DNA of 64,000 bases from Herminiimonas fonticola (lineage in GTDB: Bacteria; Pseudomonadota; Gammaproteobacteria; Burkholderiales; Burkholderiaceae_D). The notes under the pieces are model-generated. The model saw only the letters and a program-made list of their open reading frames with translations, searched no databases and was not told where the DNA came from. Position 1 is the first letter of the stretch. Each line of letters begins with the position of its first letter. The DNA lies in contig NZ_PTLZ01000001.1 in assembly GCF_003293745.1 (NCBI RefSeq), positions 1,364,001 to 1,428,000 of the forward strand, given 5' to 3'. The translations under genes were made by a program, and so were the position numbers. Below are positions 55,571-64,000 of the stretch, in pieces.

Positions 55571-55869
55571 ATTTGTGGCGCAGATTAATTGCTGCATTCG
55601 TATTCAGACTTCATTTCAATTCCATTTCCTGCCATCACCATTTATTGCTATCTCCCATGACGGGGCAGGCCTGTTCCAAAATGGTGCCTTTACCTATAAG
55701 TAACTTGTAAACGGGGTGCAGCAGCTAGGTAGATAGTCTTGTTTGCGCGTCAACATAGCCTAATAAGCGCGTTTTTATTGGGATTTTCATATAAAGCCAC
55801 GAACTGGCATGCGACATGCTTATGTCTGACATGTCACATCATTTTTGTGTCTTTTAAATGGAGATTGCC
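55571..55869. other. Intergenic region before the ABC importer
   Basis: About 300 bp with no credible ORF. The only promoter-like pair is TTGTTT (55739-55744) with TAATAA (55761-55766), 16-bp spacing. I see no repeat or riboswitch-like structure. It presumably holds the regulatory sites of the importer operon. Confidence 0.5.
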
Positions 55870-57477
55870 ATGCATTCGTATAAATGGATTCCCCGCTTGT
55901 TGATGGCGGTTCCTTTAGCCCTGTCACTGCATTCGGGCCTGCACGCTGAAACGGTAGCCCGTTACGGTATTTCAATGGCGGACATTCCGCTGACAACCGG
56001 CCAGCCTGATCGCGGCGCCGGCGCATATCAATTCACCGGCCACACGATCTATGATCCGCTGGTCGCGTGGGAAGCGAATATCGATTCGCGTCCGGGCAAG
56101 CTGGTTCCAGGTCTGGCAACGGAATGGAAAGTCGATCCTAAAGACAACAAGAAGTGGACCTTTACGCTGCGCAAGGGGGTCAAGTTCCATGACGGTTCCG
56201 AGTTCAAAGCGGATGCCGTGATCTGGAATCTGGATAAAGTCCTCGCCGATAAATCGCCGCAGTTCGATGCCAAGCAAAGTGCGCAGGTGCGTCCACGCAT
56301 TCCATCGATCGCTTCGTATAAGAAGATCAGCGACTACGTGGTGGAAATCACCACCAAGGATGTAGACGCGCTGTTCCCATATCAATTGCCATGGTTCCTG
56401 ATTTCCAGCCCGGCGCAATGGGAAAAAGTCGGCAAGGACTGGAACAAGTTTGCATCGCAGGCTTCCGGCACTGGTCCTTTCAAGCTGGACAAACTGGTTC
56501 CACGCGAACGCGCTGAACTGGTCAAGAACGCAGCTTATTGGGACAAGACACGTATCGCTAAAACCGATCGCATCATCCTGTTGCCTATCCCTGATGCATT
56601 GACCCGCGCCAACGCTTTGCTGAATGGTCAGGTCGACATCATAGAAACACCACCGCCTGATGTATTGCCACAACTGAAGTCATCCGGCTTCAAGCTGGTG
56701 ACGAACGTTACACCACACGTATGGCCGTATCACTTCAGCACCTTCCCAGGTTCGCCATGGACGGATATTCGTGTGCGCAAGGCAGCTAACCTGGCAATCG
56801 ATAGAGACGGCATCGTGGCATTGATGAATGGTTTGGCGACGCCTGCAGTTGGCCAGCTCGACAAGACCAGTACATGGTTTGGCAATCCGACCTTCAAGAT
56901 CAAGTATGACGTGGCTGCTGCACGTGCCTTGATGGCGCAAGCCGGTTATGGCCCGAGCAAACCGTTGAAAGCGAAGATAGCCATCGCTCAGGGTGGTACC
57001 GGTCAAATGTTGTCCCTGCCTATGAATGAATACATCCAGCAAAGCCTGGCCGAGATCGGCATTCAAGTCGAGTTTGAAGTCGTCGAACTGGAAACCCTGT
57101 ACCTGAAATGGCGTAGTGGTGCCAAGGGCGATATCAATGCGAGCAAAGGCGTGACCGGTTTGAATCTGGGTTACGTGACAGCTGATCCGTTCTACGCGCT
57201 GACTCGTTTCGTCGATAGTCGTTACATCGCACCGAATGGCGTCAACTGGGGTGGTTATTCGAATCCGAAAATGGATGCAATGCTGGATCAGATTCGTACC
57301 AGCTTCGATGTGAAAACCCAGGACAAATTGCTGGCACAAGTGCATCAAACCATGGTCGACGATGCATTGATGTTGTGGGTCGTGCATGACGTCAACCCGC
57401 ACGCGATTTCGCCTAAGGTGAAAGGCTTCGTGCAGGCACAGCACTGGTTCCAGGATCTGACCACCATTCGTATGTGA
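55870..57477 (+). CDS. ABC importer substrate-binding protein (dipeptide/oligopeptide type)
   Basis: A 535-residue periplasmic protein of solute-binding family 5. The signal peptide spans about residues 1-27 (ending GLHA). TIYDPLVAWEAN, GLATEWKVDPKDNKKWTFTLRKGVKFHDGSEF and ASGTGPFKL are family blocks. The ligand is not certain; related proteins bind peptides, nickel complexes or glutathione. I start it at the ATG at 55870 because TGGAG ends six bases upstream; an in-frame ATG is at 55858. The permeases follow after 168 bp, so the SBP may be expressed at a higher level. Confidence 0.92.
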   Translation: MHSYKWIPRLLMAVPLALSLHSGLHAETVARYGISMADIPLTTGQPDRGAGAYQFTGHTIYDPLVAWEANIDSRPGKLVPGLATEWKVDPKDNKKWTFTLRKGVKFHDGSEFKADAVIWNLDKVLADKSPQFDAKQSAQVRPRIPSIASYKKISDYVVEITTKDVDALFPYQLPWFLISSPAQWEKVGKDWNKFASQASGTGPFKLDKLVPRERAELVKNAAYWDKTRIAKTDRIILLPIPDALTRANALLNGQVDIIETPPPDVLPQLKSSGFKLVTNVTPHVWPYHFSTFPGSPWTDIRVRKAANLAIDRDGIVALMNGLATPAVGQLDKTSTWFGNPTFKIKYDVAAARALMAQAGYGPSKPLKAKIAIAQGGTGQMLSLPMNEYIQQSLAEIGIQVEFEVVELETLYLKWRSGAKGDINASKGVTGLNLGYVTADPFYALTRFVDSRYIAPNGVNWGGYSNPKMDAMLDQIRTSFDVKTQDKLLAQVHQTMVDDALMLWVVHDVNPHAISPKVKGFVQAQHWFQDLTTIRM

Positions 57478-57645
57478 TCACGATCTGCATGTAATTTTGC
57501 ATGTGATTTTTTGAAGTTGTAGTGATGCAGTTCCCTTGAAGTCCTCCCGGACGCGGTGCAGCGCAAGCTGTATCGCGTCACGGCTCCGAGGCATTGAATT
57601 CTTTATCAAGTTGTATTTATCAAGCTGTATCGCTGAAAGTTGTTT

Positions 57646-58596
57646 ATGCTCTCCTATATTTTGAAACGTCTGCTGTACGCGATTCCGATTGCACTGAGTG
57701 TGACGGTCTTGTCTTTCATGCTGGTGTATCTGGCACCTGGCGATCCGCTGAATGCGATCGCGCCTGCTGATGCACCTGCCGATGTCATCGCCGCGCTGAA
57801 GAGCGCCTATGGCCTGGATAAACCAGTGCCTGTGCAATACGGCATGTGGCTGTTACGCGCAGTGCAGGGAGATCTTGGTACCTCGATTGCATCAGGCCGT
57901 GAAGTCGTGACTGAAGTCATGAGCGCAGTGAGTAATACGCTGTTGCTGGCCGGTGTCGCTGGTCTGGCTGGCGTGATTGCCGGTTGCGTACTTGGTGCGT
58001 TGGCCGGTTACTGGCACGGCAGTGTGATTGATCGTATTGCTACCTTTATTTCCGTGATCGGCGTCAGTGTGCCGCATTACTGGCTGGGCTTGGTGCTGAC
58101 GATTATTTTTTCCACCCAGCTGGGTTGGTTTCCGGCGATGGGCGCAGGGCCTGGCGGCTCCTCCGATTGGGCGTGGGATCTCGAACATTTTCGTTACCTG
58201 GTTCTGCCGGCAATTACGCTCTCTGTGATCCCCATGGGCATCATCACACGCACCGTGCGTGCGTTGGTGGCGGAAATGCTGGAGCAGGAATTTGTCGTCG
58301 CGCTGCGTGCGCGCGGTCTCAGCAATGGCACGATCTTCCGCCACATCGCCAAAAACACCGCACCGACTGTATTGGCGGTAACTGGTTTGCAGATCGGCTA
58401 TCTGATGGGCGGTTCGATTTTGGTGGAAACTGTATTCGCATGGCCGGGTACCGGCTTCTTATTGAACACCGCCATCTTCCAGCGCGATATGCCGTTGTTG
58501 CAAGGCACGATCCTCGTGCTCTGCATGTTCTTCGTCGCGCTCAATTTGCTGGTCGACATTCTGCAACCCCTACTTGATCCCCGCATGGGTCGCTGA
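57646..58596 (+). CDS. ABC importer permease (DppB/OppB type)
   Basis: A 316-residue inner-membrane permease with six likely membrane segments. The N-terminus LSYILKRLLYAIPIALSVTV, the block MLVYLAPGDPL, and the EAA-like motif with LRARGLSNGTIFRHIAKN are typical of DppB. It starts with ATG at 57646. A 13-bp gap leads to the second permease. It belongs to the five-gene importer. Confidence 0.93.
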   Translation: MLSYILKRLLYAIPIALSVTVLSFMLVYLAPGDPLNAIAPADAPADVIAALKSAYGLDKPVPVQYGMWLLRAVQGDLGTSIASGREVVTEVMSAVSNTLLLAGVAGLAGVIAGCVLGALAGYWHGSVIDRIATFISVIGVSVPHYWLGLVLTIIFSTQLGWFPAMGAGPGGSSDWAWDLEHFRYLVLPAITLSVIPMGIITRTVRALVAEMLEQEFVVALRARGLSNGTIFRHIAKNTAPTVLAVTGLQIGYLMGGSILVETVFAWPGTGFLLNTAIFQRDMPLLQGTILVLCMFFVALNLLVDILQPLLDPRMGR

Positions 58597-58609
58597 GAAA
58601 GTTAAAACC

Positions 58610-59506
58610 ATGGCTTCTTCTATTCAATTTTTTCCACAACCGGTGATGCCTGTCGTGACAGCGCAGCCGCGCGGTTACTGGACCACCGTGCTGCGCCAAT
58701 TGCTGCGTGACCCAGTCGCAATGGGTGCGGCATTGGTGATTTTGCTGATCGTCGGTGCTGCGGTGTTTGCACCTTGGTTGGCACCGGCCGATCCATTCAA
58801 GGGCAGCATGATTCGCCGCTTGCTCCCTATAGGTAGCGAAGGCCATTGGCTGGGTACTGATGAACTCGGTCGCGACATGTTGACGCGCTTGATGCATGGC
58901 GGTCGGCTGTCCTTGATGATGGGTGTGCTGCCGGTGCTGGCCGCGTTTGGTATCGGTACTTCGATCGGCTTGTTGGCCGGTTATGTAGGCGGCAAGCTCA
59001 ACATGATCATCATGCGTGTGCTTGATGTGTTCTATGCGTTCCCATCGGTGTTGTTGGCGGTGGCGATTTCCGGCGCATTGGGACCTGGCATAAGCAACAG
59101 TATTCTCGCGCTGACCCTGGTGTTCGTACCACAAATTGTGCGCGTCGCAGAAAGCGTCACCACACAAGTGCGCAAGCTTGATTACATAGAAGCGGCGCGC
59201 ATGAGTGGTGCCAGTGCATTCTCTATCATTCGTGTGCATGTGCTCGGTAATGTACTTGGGCCAGTGTTCGTGTATGCCACCGGCTTGCTCAGCGTCAGCA
59301 TGATCCTCGCAGCTGGCTTGTCCTTCCTCGGTCTCGGCGTGCGTCCACCTGAGCCGGAATGGGGCTTGATGCTCAATACATTGCGCTCGGCAATTTTCCG
59401 TAACCCATGGGTTGCGGCATTGCCAGGCGTGTTTATTTTCATGACGTCGATTGCCTTCAATTTGTTGGCAGACGGTGTTCGTTCAGCCATGGATATACGC
59501 AAATGA
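58610..59506 (+). CDS. ABC importer permease (DppC/OppC type)
   Basis: A 298-residue permease. The N-terminal DppC-type segment includes RDPVAMGAALVILLIVGAAVFAPWLAP, then LGTDELGRDMLTRLMHGGRLSL, and EAARMSGASAFSIIRVHVLGN as the EAA motif. About six membrane segments. The ATG at 58610 is chosen; an open frame from 58574 would overlap the previous gene. The stop overlaps the following ATPase gene by ATGA. Confidence 0.93.
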   Translation: MASSIQFFPQPVMPVVTAQPRGYWTTVLRQLLRDPVAMGAALVILLIVGAAVFAPWLAPADPFKGSMIRRLLPIGSEGHWLGTDELGRDMLTRLMHGGRLSLMMGVLPVLAAFGIGTSIGLLAGYVGGKLNMIIMRVLDVFYAFPSVLLAVAISGALGPGISNSILALTLVFVPQIVRVAESVTTQVRKLDYIEAARMSGASAFSIIRVHVLGNVLGPVFVYATGLLSVSMILAAGLSFLGLGVRPPEPEWGLMLNTLRSAIFRNPWVAALPGVFIFMTSIAFNLLADGVRSAMDIRK

Positions 59507-60585
59507 AACCTGATGACATGAACCTTACTGGTGTTAGTCCAGCAGCTAATTCAGTTGATCGCGGCGGTCCTGCGCAGCCGCTGCTGGTAGTGAAAAATTT
59601 GAAAAAATATTTCCCGGTGCGTGGAGGTGTTTTGCAGCGTGAAAAAAAATTCGTACACGCAGTCGATGGGGTGAGTTTTTCCGTCGCCAAAGGCAAGACG
59701 CTGGGCATAGTCGGTGAATCCGGTTGCGGCAAATCGACGACGGCACGTTTGGTCGCACGTCTGATCGATCCGGATAGCGGCAACATGATTTTTGATGGCG
59801 ACGGTGTGGCGGAATTTGGCGGTATCGAATTCAAGGAATTTCGCCGCAATCTGCAGATGGTATTTCAGGATTCATTCGCTTCGTTGAATCCTCGTCTGAC
59901 GATAGGCGATACGATTGCCTACGGTCCGCAAGTGCATGGCGTATCCGAGAAAGATGCGAACGAACAGGCGCGTGCATTATTGGCGCGCGTCGGGCTGGAG
60001 CCATCGCAATTCGCCTCGCGTTACCCACATGAATTATCTGGTGGTCAAAGACAGCGCGTGAACATTGCACGCGCGCTGGCATTTCAACCGCGTCTGGTGA
60101 TTCTCGATGAAGCGGTTGCGGCGCTGGATAAATCAGTGCAGGCGCAAGTCTTGAATCTGCTGCAGGAACTCAAGGCTGAACACGACCTGACTTATCTGTT
60201 CATCTCGCACGATTTGCACGTCGTGCATTACATCAGCGACGATGTGATGGTGATGTACATGGGGCAGGTGGTTGAGATGGGGCCGGTCGAGCAGATTTAC
60301 GGCAGCGCTCGCCATCCTTACACGACAGCGTTATTGTCGGCAGTGCCGTCGATGGATCCGGATAACCGTACCCAGCATTCACCGCTGGCTGGCGATCCAC
60401 CTAACCCTATCAACCCGCCTAGCGGTTGCCGCTTCCGTGAACGTTGCCCGCATGCGGAAGCTGTTTGCGCAACGCAAATTCCTGCCTTGTTGCAAGTTGC
60501 AAATGGTGAAGGGCATGCAGTCGCATGTCATATGAACGATCCGGTTTCCGGCCACACAAAAGCAATCGAAGAGGTGGCAGCATGA
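59503..60585 (+). CDS. ABC importer ATPase, DppF type
   Basis: A 360-residue ATPase. Walker A is GESGCGKST, the signature is LSGGQRQR, and Walker B ends in Asp202-Glu203 (LVILDEAVAALD). The usual Pro after the Glu is Ala204 here. The C-terminal oligopeptide-type extension has CRFRERCPHAEAVC, probably binding an iron-sulfur cluster. It overlaps the permease and the next ATPase by four bases each. The DppF-type gene comes before the DppD-type gene, the reverse of the E. coli dpp order. Confidence 0.93.
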   Translation: MKPDDMNLTGVSPAANSVDRGGPAQPLLVVKNLKKYFPVRGGVLQREKKFVHAVDGVSFSVAKGKTLGIVGESGCGKSTTARLVARLIDPDSGNMIFDGDGVAEFGGIEFKEFRRNLQMVFQDSFASLNPRLTIGDTIAYGPQVHGVSEKDANEQARALLARVGLEPSQFASRYPHELSGGQRQRVNIARALAFQPRLVILDEAVAALDKSVQAQVLNLLQELKAEHDLTYLFISHDLHVVHYISDDVMVMYMGQVVEMGPVEQIYGSARHPYTTALLSAVPSMDPDNRTQHSPLAGDPPNPINPPSGCRFRERCPHAEAVCATQIPALLQVANGEGHAVACHMNDPVSGHTKAIEEVAA

Positions 60586-61586
60586 ACAAACCCTTGGTAT
60601 CAGTACGCGATTTGAGCGTGGAGTTTCATGGCAACCGGCGCGCCAATGCGCTGGATAATGTCAGCTTCGATTTGCAGGCTGGCGAAGTATTGGGCTTGCT
60701 GGGTGAATCAGGTTCCGGCAAAAGCGTGACCTTGCGCACCTTGTTGCGTCTGCATCCGCAACGCACCACGCGCATTAACGGTCATATCGAAGTCGATGGA
60801 CAGGATGTGCTGGCGTTGAAAGGTCGTGCGCTGGAGATGTATCGTGGCGGCACGACTTCGATGATTTTCCAAGAGCCGGGTCTGGCTTTCGATCCGGTCT
60901 ACACGGTAGGTCAGCAAATTACCGAAGCGATACGCGCACACGAAGCTGTGAGCCAGGACACAGCGATGCAACGTGCCTTGCAGATGCTGGATCGCGTGCA
61001 AATTCCGCAATCGCGTCGTCGTTACGATGCGTATCTGCATGAACTGTCGGGTGGTATGCGGCAGCGTGCAATGATTGCACTGGCACTTGCATGCAAACCT
61101 AAATTGTTGCTGGCGGATGAACCGACGACTGCACTGGATGCTTCAGTGCAGATTCAGATTTTGCTGCTGTTGCGCGAACTGCAAAAAGAGACAGGCATGT
61201 CGGTAATTTTTGTCACGCATGACATCGGTGCTGCGGTCGAAGTCGCTGATCGCATCGCTGTCATGTACGGCGGTCGCATCGTTGAAGAAAACACAGTCAA
61301 GGGTATTGTCACCACACCGCGCCATCCATACACCGCAGGTTTGCTGGCATCGACAGTTGGTCACGACAATCGTGGCAAACCTTTACCAGCAGTACGGGGT
61401 GCACCGCCGAATCTGGCAGCATTGCCGCCGGGTTGCAGCTTTGCGCCGCGTTGTGACAATGCGAGCGAGCGTTGTTTAAGCGAAAGGCCGGCGATTCTTT
61501 CTGTCGGTGGCGAACGACTGGCCTGCTGGAATCCGGTTGTGCCGCTTGAAACAAGTGCTGATGTAGGGGAAGCGCTAGCCGTTTAA
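60582..61586 (+). CDS. ABC importer ATPase, DppD type
   Basis: A 334-residue ATPase. Walker A is GESGSGKSV, signature LSGGMRQRA, Walker B LLADEPTTALD. C-terminal SFAPRCDNASERC matches the cysteine cluster of the oligopeptide subfamily. It starts at the ATG at 60582, overlapping the previous stop (ATGA); a frame to 60525 lies inside the previous gene. A terminator follows. Confidence 0.93.
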   Translation: MNKPLVSVRDLSVEFHGNRRANALDNVSFDLQAGEVLGLLGESGSGKSVTLRTLLRLHPQRTTRINGHIEVDGQDVLALKGRALEMYRGGTTSMIFQEPGLAFDPVYTVGQQITEAIRAHEAVSQDTAMQRALQMLDRVQIPQSRRRYDAYLHELSGGMRQRAMIALALACKPKLLLADEPTTALDASVQIQILLLLRELQKETGMSVIFVTHDIGAAVEVADRIAVMYGGRIVEENTVKGIVTTPRHPYTAGLLASTVGHDNRGKPLPAVRGAPPNLAALPPGCSFAPRCDNASERCLSERPAILSVGGERLACWNPVVPLETSADVGEALAV

Positions 61587-61604
61587 AATTGTGATGTACG
61601 AAAT

Positions 61605-61633
61605 AAAAAAAGCATCCATCGGGATGCTTTTTT
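61605..61633 (+). terminator. Terminator of the ABC importer operon
   Basis: AAAAAAAGCATCC (61605-61617) and GGATGCTTTTTT (61622-61633) form a 12-13 bp stem with a four-base loop. It may also serve the minus-strand gene that ends at 61677. Confidence 0.9.
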
Positions 61634-61676
61634 ATTGATGAAGCTGTGCTTAAGGCATGGCATTGTTAGCGCAAGC

Positions 61677-62429
61677 CTACTTGTTCTGCAGGCTGCGCAC
61701 GAAGTGCGGCAATTTTACTTTTTCACTGGCCGTTTCCAGCGGTGGAAGGCCGAGGAAAATGTGTCTGTACGATGCGTACAGAATGCCACCTAGAATAGGA
61801 TACAACGGCACCACGGTAAGACCGTGGAGCAGGGCGCCGACCATCAATAACACGGCACAGACAAAGACGACGATGACAACAAATTTGTTTTGATTGAAAG
61901 CCTTGAAGGTGTGATCCAGGCACAGTCTGAGCGGAAGATCGGTGCATACGATGAGCGGAATCGCAAACCAGGGCAGGATCACCAGCAGCCAGATACCGAT
62001 GGAAAACAGCGCTTTCGAGCCAGCCATGAACTCACTCATTGCATACGATTTCTCAATATAGACAGACGGCTCTGCTGAGGGAATAGCGGTCCCTTGAACA
62101 ATATAAAGAATGATGAACATCGCCATGCTCAGCGTCAGTACCGTTGCTGCGGAACAAAGCAGGATGCGCAACAGGGACAAGGGCGATGATTTCAGTATCT
62201 TTGCAATTGATACGGATGAATCTGCGCTATATGCCACAAGGACAAAGGCGCCGACCAGGACAGGAGAAATAATTGTCAGTACCAGTGCAGGGAACTGGCT
62301 GGCTATACCCAGTGTAAAAAGAACGAGGGTGACATTCAGTACGAAATGTTTGCTGGATAAATGTAATGCTTCGCTGAGCCAGCGGCGCCAGCTGGAAGTA
62401 TCAACCTGTCTCGGACCAAAAGTATTCAT
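61677..62429 (-). CDS. Multi-pass membrane protein (BPSS1780-like)
   Basis: A 250-residue protein with about six hydrophobic segments. It resembles the BPSS1780 membrane protein family of betaproteobacteria by its layout and PALVLTIISPVLVGAF and LVVILPWFAIPLIV-like blocks; I hold this as a likely, not certain, assignment. The function is unknown. It starts with ATG at 62429, convergent with the ABC operon. The 224 bp upstream toward 62653 include the terminator of the next minus-strand gene. Confidence 0.7.
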   Translation of the reverse strand: MNTFGPRQVDTSSWRRWLSEALHLSSKHFVLNVTLVLFTLGIASQFPALVLTIISPVLVGAFVLVAYSADSSVSIAKILKSSPLSLLRILLCSAATVLTLSMAMFIILYIVQGTAIPSAEPSVYIEKSYAMSEFMAGSKALFSIGIWLLVILPWFAIPLIVCTDLPLRLCLDHTFKAFNQNKFVVIVVFVCAVLLMVGALLHGLTVVPLYPILGGILYASYRHIFLGLPPLETASEKVKLPHFVRSLQNK

Positions 62430-62603
62430 CGCGATGAATGAAGCAAATGATGTGATTAATGAATGACGCTTGATGTTGCTACAGTCTGTTTTTCAATTTA
62501 CTGCGAATGGCAATAACTCAGGCTGTATCTCATTACCTGTCTTTTGATTCACAGCATAAGTAAATTTAAACGGGAAAGCAAACCTGTCTTGTCTCTCCTG
62601 AAT

Positions 62604-62636
62604 AAAAAAAGCACCCGGATGGATGCTTTTTTTTTA
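62604..62636 (-). terminator. Terminator of the membrane gene at 62654
   Basis: A-rich and T-rich arms flank GCACCC / GGATGC (one C-A mismatch on the plus strand, G-T on the minus). Read on the minus strand it ends in a T-run, 18 bases after the stop codon at 62654. Its core again resembles the hairpins at 55541 and 61605. Confidence 0.7.
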
Positions 62637-62653
62637 TGGGTGGAAACAATACT

Positions 62654-63013
62654 TCAAGGCATAGTCTTGTTGTCGTTCAAATCCACAATGCCCTTGATCA
62701 GGCGATAGAGTTTCCATAACCACGCCACAGTCCAGATCAGGAAGGCGACGGGGATGCCGATAACGGTCATGAACAAAATTCCACCCAGTGTCATCCATAC
62801 CAGATACCACCAGAACGAACGTATCTGCCAGCCGTGATGGCTGTAGACAAAGGTGTTGGCCGCGTCTTCGCGCTTGACGTAATTGATGATCAGCGGAATG
62901 AAGGAAAAAGCACCTAGCGAAAATATCAGACTGGCAGCATGCGCGATATACAACCACCACGCGAGATTTTTTGCTGATTGCAATGGACTGTCTAAAACGA
63001 GTTCCTGGTTCAT
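62654..63013 (-). CDS. Small membrane protein (DUF4870-like)
   Basis: A 119-residue protein with three hydrophobic segments (about 18-45, 65-85 and 85-105). The segment FSFIPLIINYVKREDAANTFVYSHHGWQIRSFWW recalls the DUF4870/YtjC group of small membrane proteins. The function is unknown. It is transcribed with a terminator at 62604. It lies between two other membrane-protein genes on the same strand. Confidence 0.7.
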   Translation of the reverse strand: MNQELVLDSPLQSAKNLAWWLYIAHAASLIFSLGAFSFIPLIINYVKREDAANTFVYSHHGWQIRSFWWYLVWMTLGGILFMTVIGIPVAFLIWTVAWLWKLYRLIKGIVDLNDNKTMP

Positions 63014-63145
63014 GGCGCGTCCTTATATGTATTCAGTCATATCTGATGCACGAAGGAAAACAAAGTTCCTTTTGCAATATTTTTGCAAACATTCCAGACG
63101 ATAGTCAAACATCGCATCGTCTGCGTCAACTTATTCTTGGCACAA

Positions 63146-63175
63146 AAAAACGGAGCCGCTGAGGGCTCCGTTTTT
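63146..63175 (-). terminator. Terminator of the lactate permease gene
   Basis: A 12-bp stem AAAAACGGAGCC / GGCTCCGTTTTT with a six-base loop, 18 bases after the permease stop codon on the minus strand. Confidence 0.88.
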
Positions 63176-63192
63176 CTTGCATTGACTAGGGT

Positions 63193-64000
63193 TTATTTGA
63201 CGACCATGTGTGTGAACGGTATCACATAGGCTTGCAATGTCACCAGGAAGCCAACCAGGATGGCCAGCGCGATCGAGTGGAAGAACACGTAGCGCAAGAT
63301 GTCGCCTTCGTGGCCGTACCATTTGGTTGCGGTGGAGGCCACTACAATCGATTGCGCATCGATCATCTTGCCCATCACGCCGCCGGCGCTGTTGGCTGAT
63401 GCCATCAGAACTGGCGGCAGGCCCAGTTGTTCTGCAGTGGTTTTTTGCAGACTGCCGAACAGTACGTTGGCAGCGGTATCAGAGCCGGTTAGCGCCACGC
63501 CCAGCCAGCCCAGCAGTGTGCCGAACATAGGATAGAACACGCCGGTATGTGCAAATGCCAGACCGAGGGTGGCATCAAGACCGGAGTATTTGGTCAGATA
63601 ACCGATGCCGAACATCGCGCAAATGGTCAGCAGCGAATAACGTACCAGCACGATCGTGTGCCAGTATTCCTTGAGCAGGCGCTTGAATGAATAGCCCATC
63701 ATTACGCCGGCGACGATGGAGGATACCAAGATGCCGGTGCCTGCCATCGACAATACATTGAAGTTGAACACGGCAGCTTCGAGGAACGGTTCCTTCGCCA
63801 CTGGCGGCATCTTCATGACCATCTTGTCCAGACCTGGAATTGCATACTTCCATGACCAGATCGTATCAATCGCTTTCTTGAAAAACGGCGTACCCCAGAT
63901 AAACACGAATACCGACAGGATTACCCAAGGCATCCACGATTTCGCCACGCTGATGCTGGCGACAACGGAATTATCTACAACGATCGGTTCGTCCTTGATG
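63193..64000 (-). CDS. lldP: L-lactate permease (partial, C-terminal part)
   Basis: 268 residues are visible; the frame runs off the window at 64000, so the N-terminal half is missing. It has WLGVALTGSDTAANVLFGSLQKTTAEQLGLPPVLMASANSAGG in consecutive blocks (GSDTAANVLFG and SANSAGGVMGKMI), hallmarks of the LctP family. It imports lactate, glycolate or similar with protons. About six membrane segments are seen in this part. A terminator follows. Confidence 0.93.
   Translation of the reverse strand, partial: IKDEPIVVDNSVVASISVAKSWMPWVILSVFVFIWGTPFFKKAIDTIWSWKYAIPGLDKMVMKMPPVAKEPFLEAAVFNFNVLSMAGTGILVSSIVAGVMMGYSFKRLLKEYWHTIVLVRYSLLTICAMFGIGYLTKYSGLDATLGLAFAHTGVFYPMFGTLLGWLGVALTGSDTAANVLFGSLQKTTAEQLGLPPVLMASANSAGGVMGKMIDAQSIVVASTATKWYGHEGDILRYVFFHSIALAILVGFLVTLQAYVIPFTHMVVK

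Noticed and set aside
1-64000. CRISPR arrays, insertion sequences, prophage or defence genes
   Set aside because: No regularly spaced repeats, transposase, integrase or known defence domains were seen on either strand.

Overview
The window looks like a stretch of a betaproteobacterial chromosome, most likely from the Burkholderiales family Oxalobacteraceae (Herminiimonas or Janthinobacterium-like). This is inferred from gene order (yceF / yceD-rpmF-plsX-fabHDG-acpP-fabF, rpoE-rseA-rseB-mucD, lepA-lepB-rnc-era-recO-pdxJ-acpS-nagZ), from the phaC-phaR pair and from moderate GC content. No database search was possible.

Layout. (1) 1-7620: a cut-off RsmI-family methyltransferase and yceF on the minus strand, divergent from a fatty-acid and phospholipid synthesis operon that ends in a strong terminator. 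(2) 7636-12080: a small membrane protein, then the sigma-E envelope-stress operon rpoE-rseA-rseB-mucD with its own terminator. (3) 12096-23300: a housekeeping run for translation, secretion, RNA processing, vitamin B6, ACP activation, murein recycling, DNA repair and phospholipids. A terminator-like hairpin sits just before lepA. (4) 23317-23990: four tRNA genes (two identical Gly-GCC, then Cys-GCA and Leu-UAA), the first three each followed by a hairpin terminator. (5) 23996-27239: small metabolic genes, the last three on the minus strand.

(6) 27477-45381: an 18 kb, one-strand MSHA-type (type IVa-like) pilus locus, the main accessory system here. It encodes an assembly ATPase (MshE), platform protein (MshG), major pilin (MshA), minor pilins (an unnamed pseudopilin, MshC, D, O, P), a large adhesin-like protein (MshQ), an inner-membrane alignment complex (MshI, a PilN-like protein, MshJ, MshK), a secretin (MshL), an ExeA-like ATPase (MshM) and a TPR protein (MshN). 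The two halves are in the opposite order to the Vibrio locus. No prepilin peptidase or retraction ATPase is in the window, so those must be supplied from elsewhere.

(7) 45469-53842: a PIN-domain gene, yaaA, bamD, rluD, pgeF, the polyhydroxyalkanoate pair phaC/phaR and rimO. (8) 53839-63013: a small exported protein, metC, a five-gene dipeptide-type ABC importer and two membrane proteins. (9) 63193-64000: the C-terminal part of an L-lactate permease, cut by the window edge.

I found no CRISPR array, insertion sequence, prophage, integrase or recognisable defence island. The best leads for something undescribed are the AT-rich inverted-repeat cluster between mshE and mshG, the multi-domain MshQ adhesin, the hairpin in the lepA leader, and the solitary PIN gene whose 5' end is built from a 15-bp repeat.
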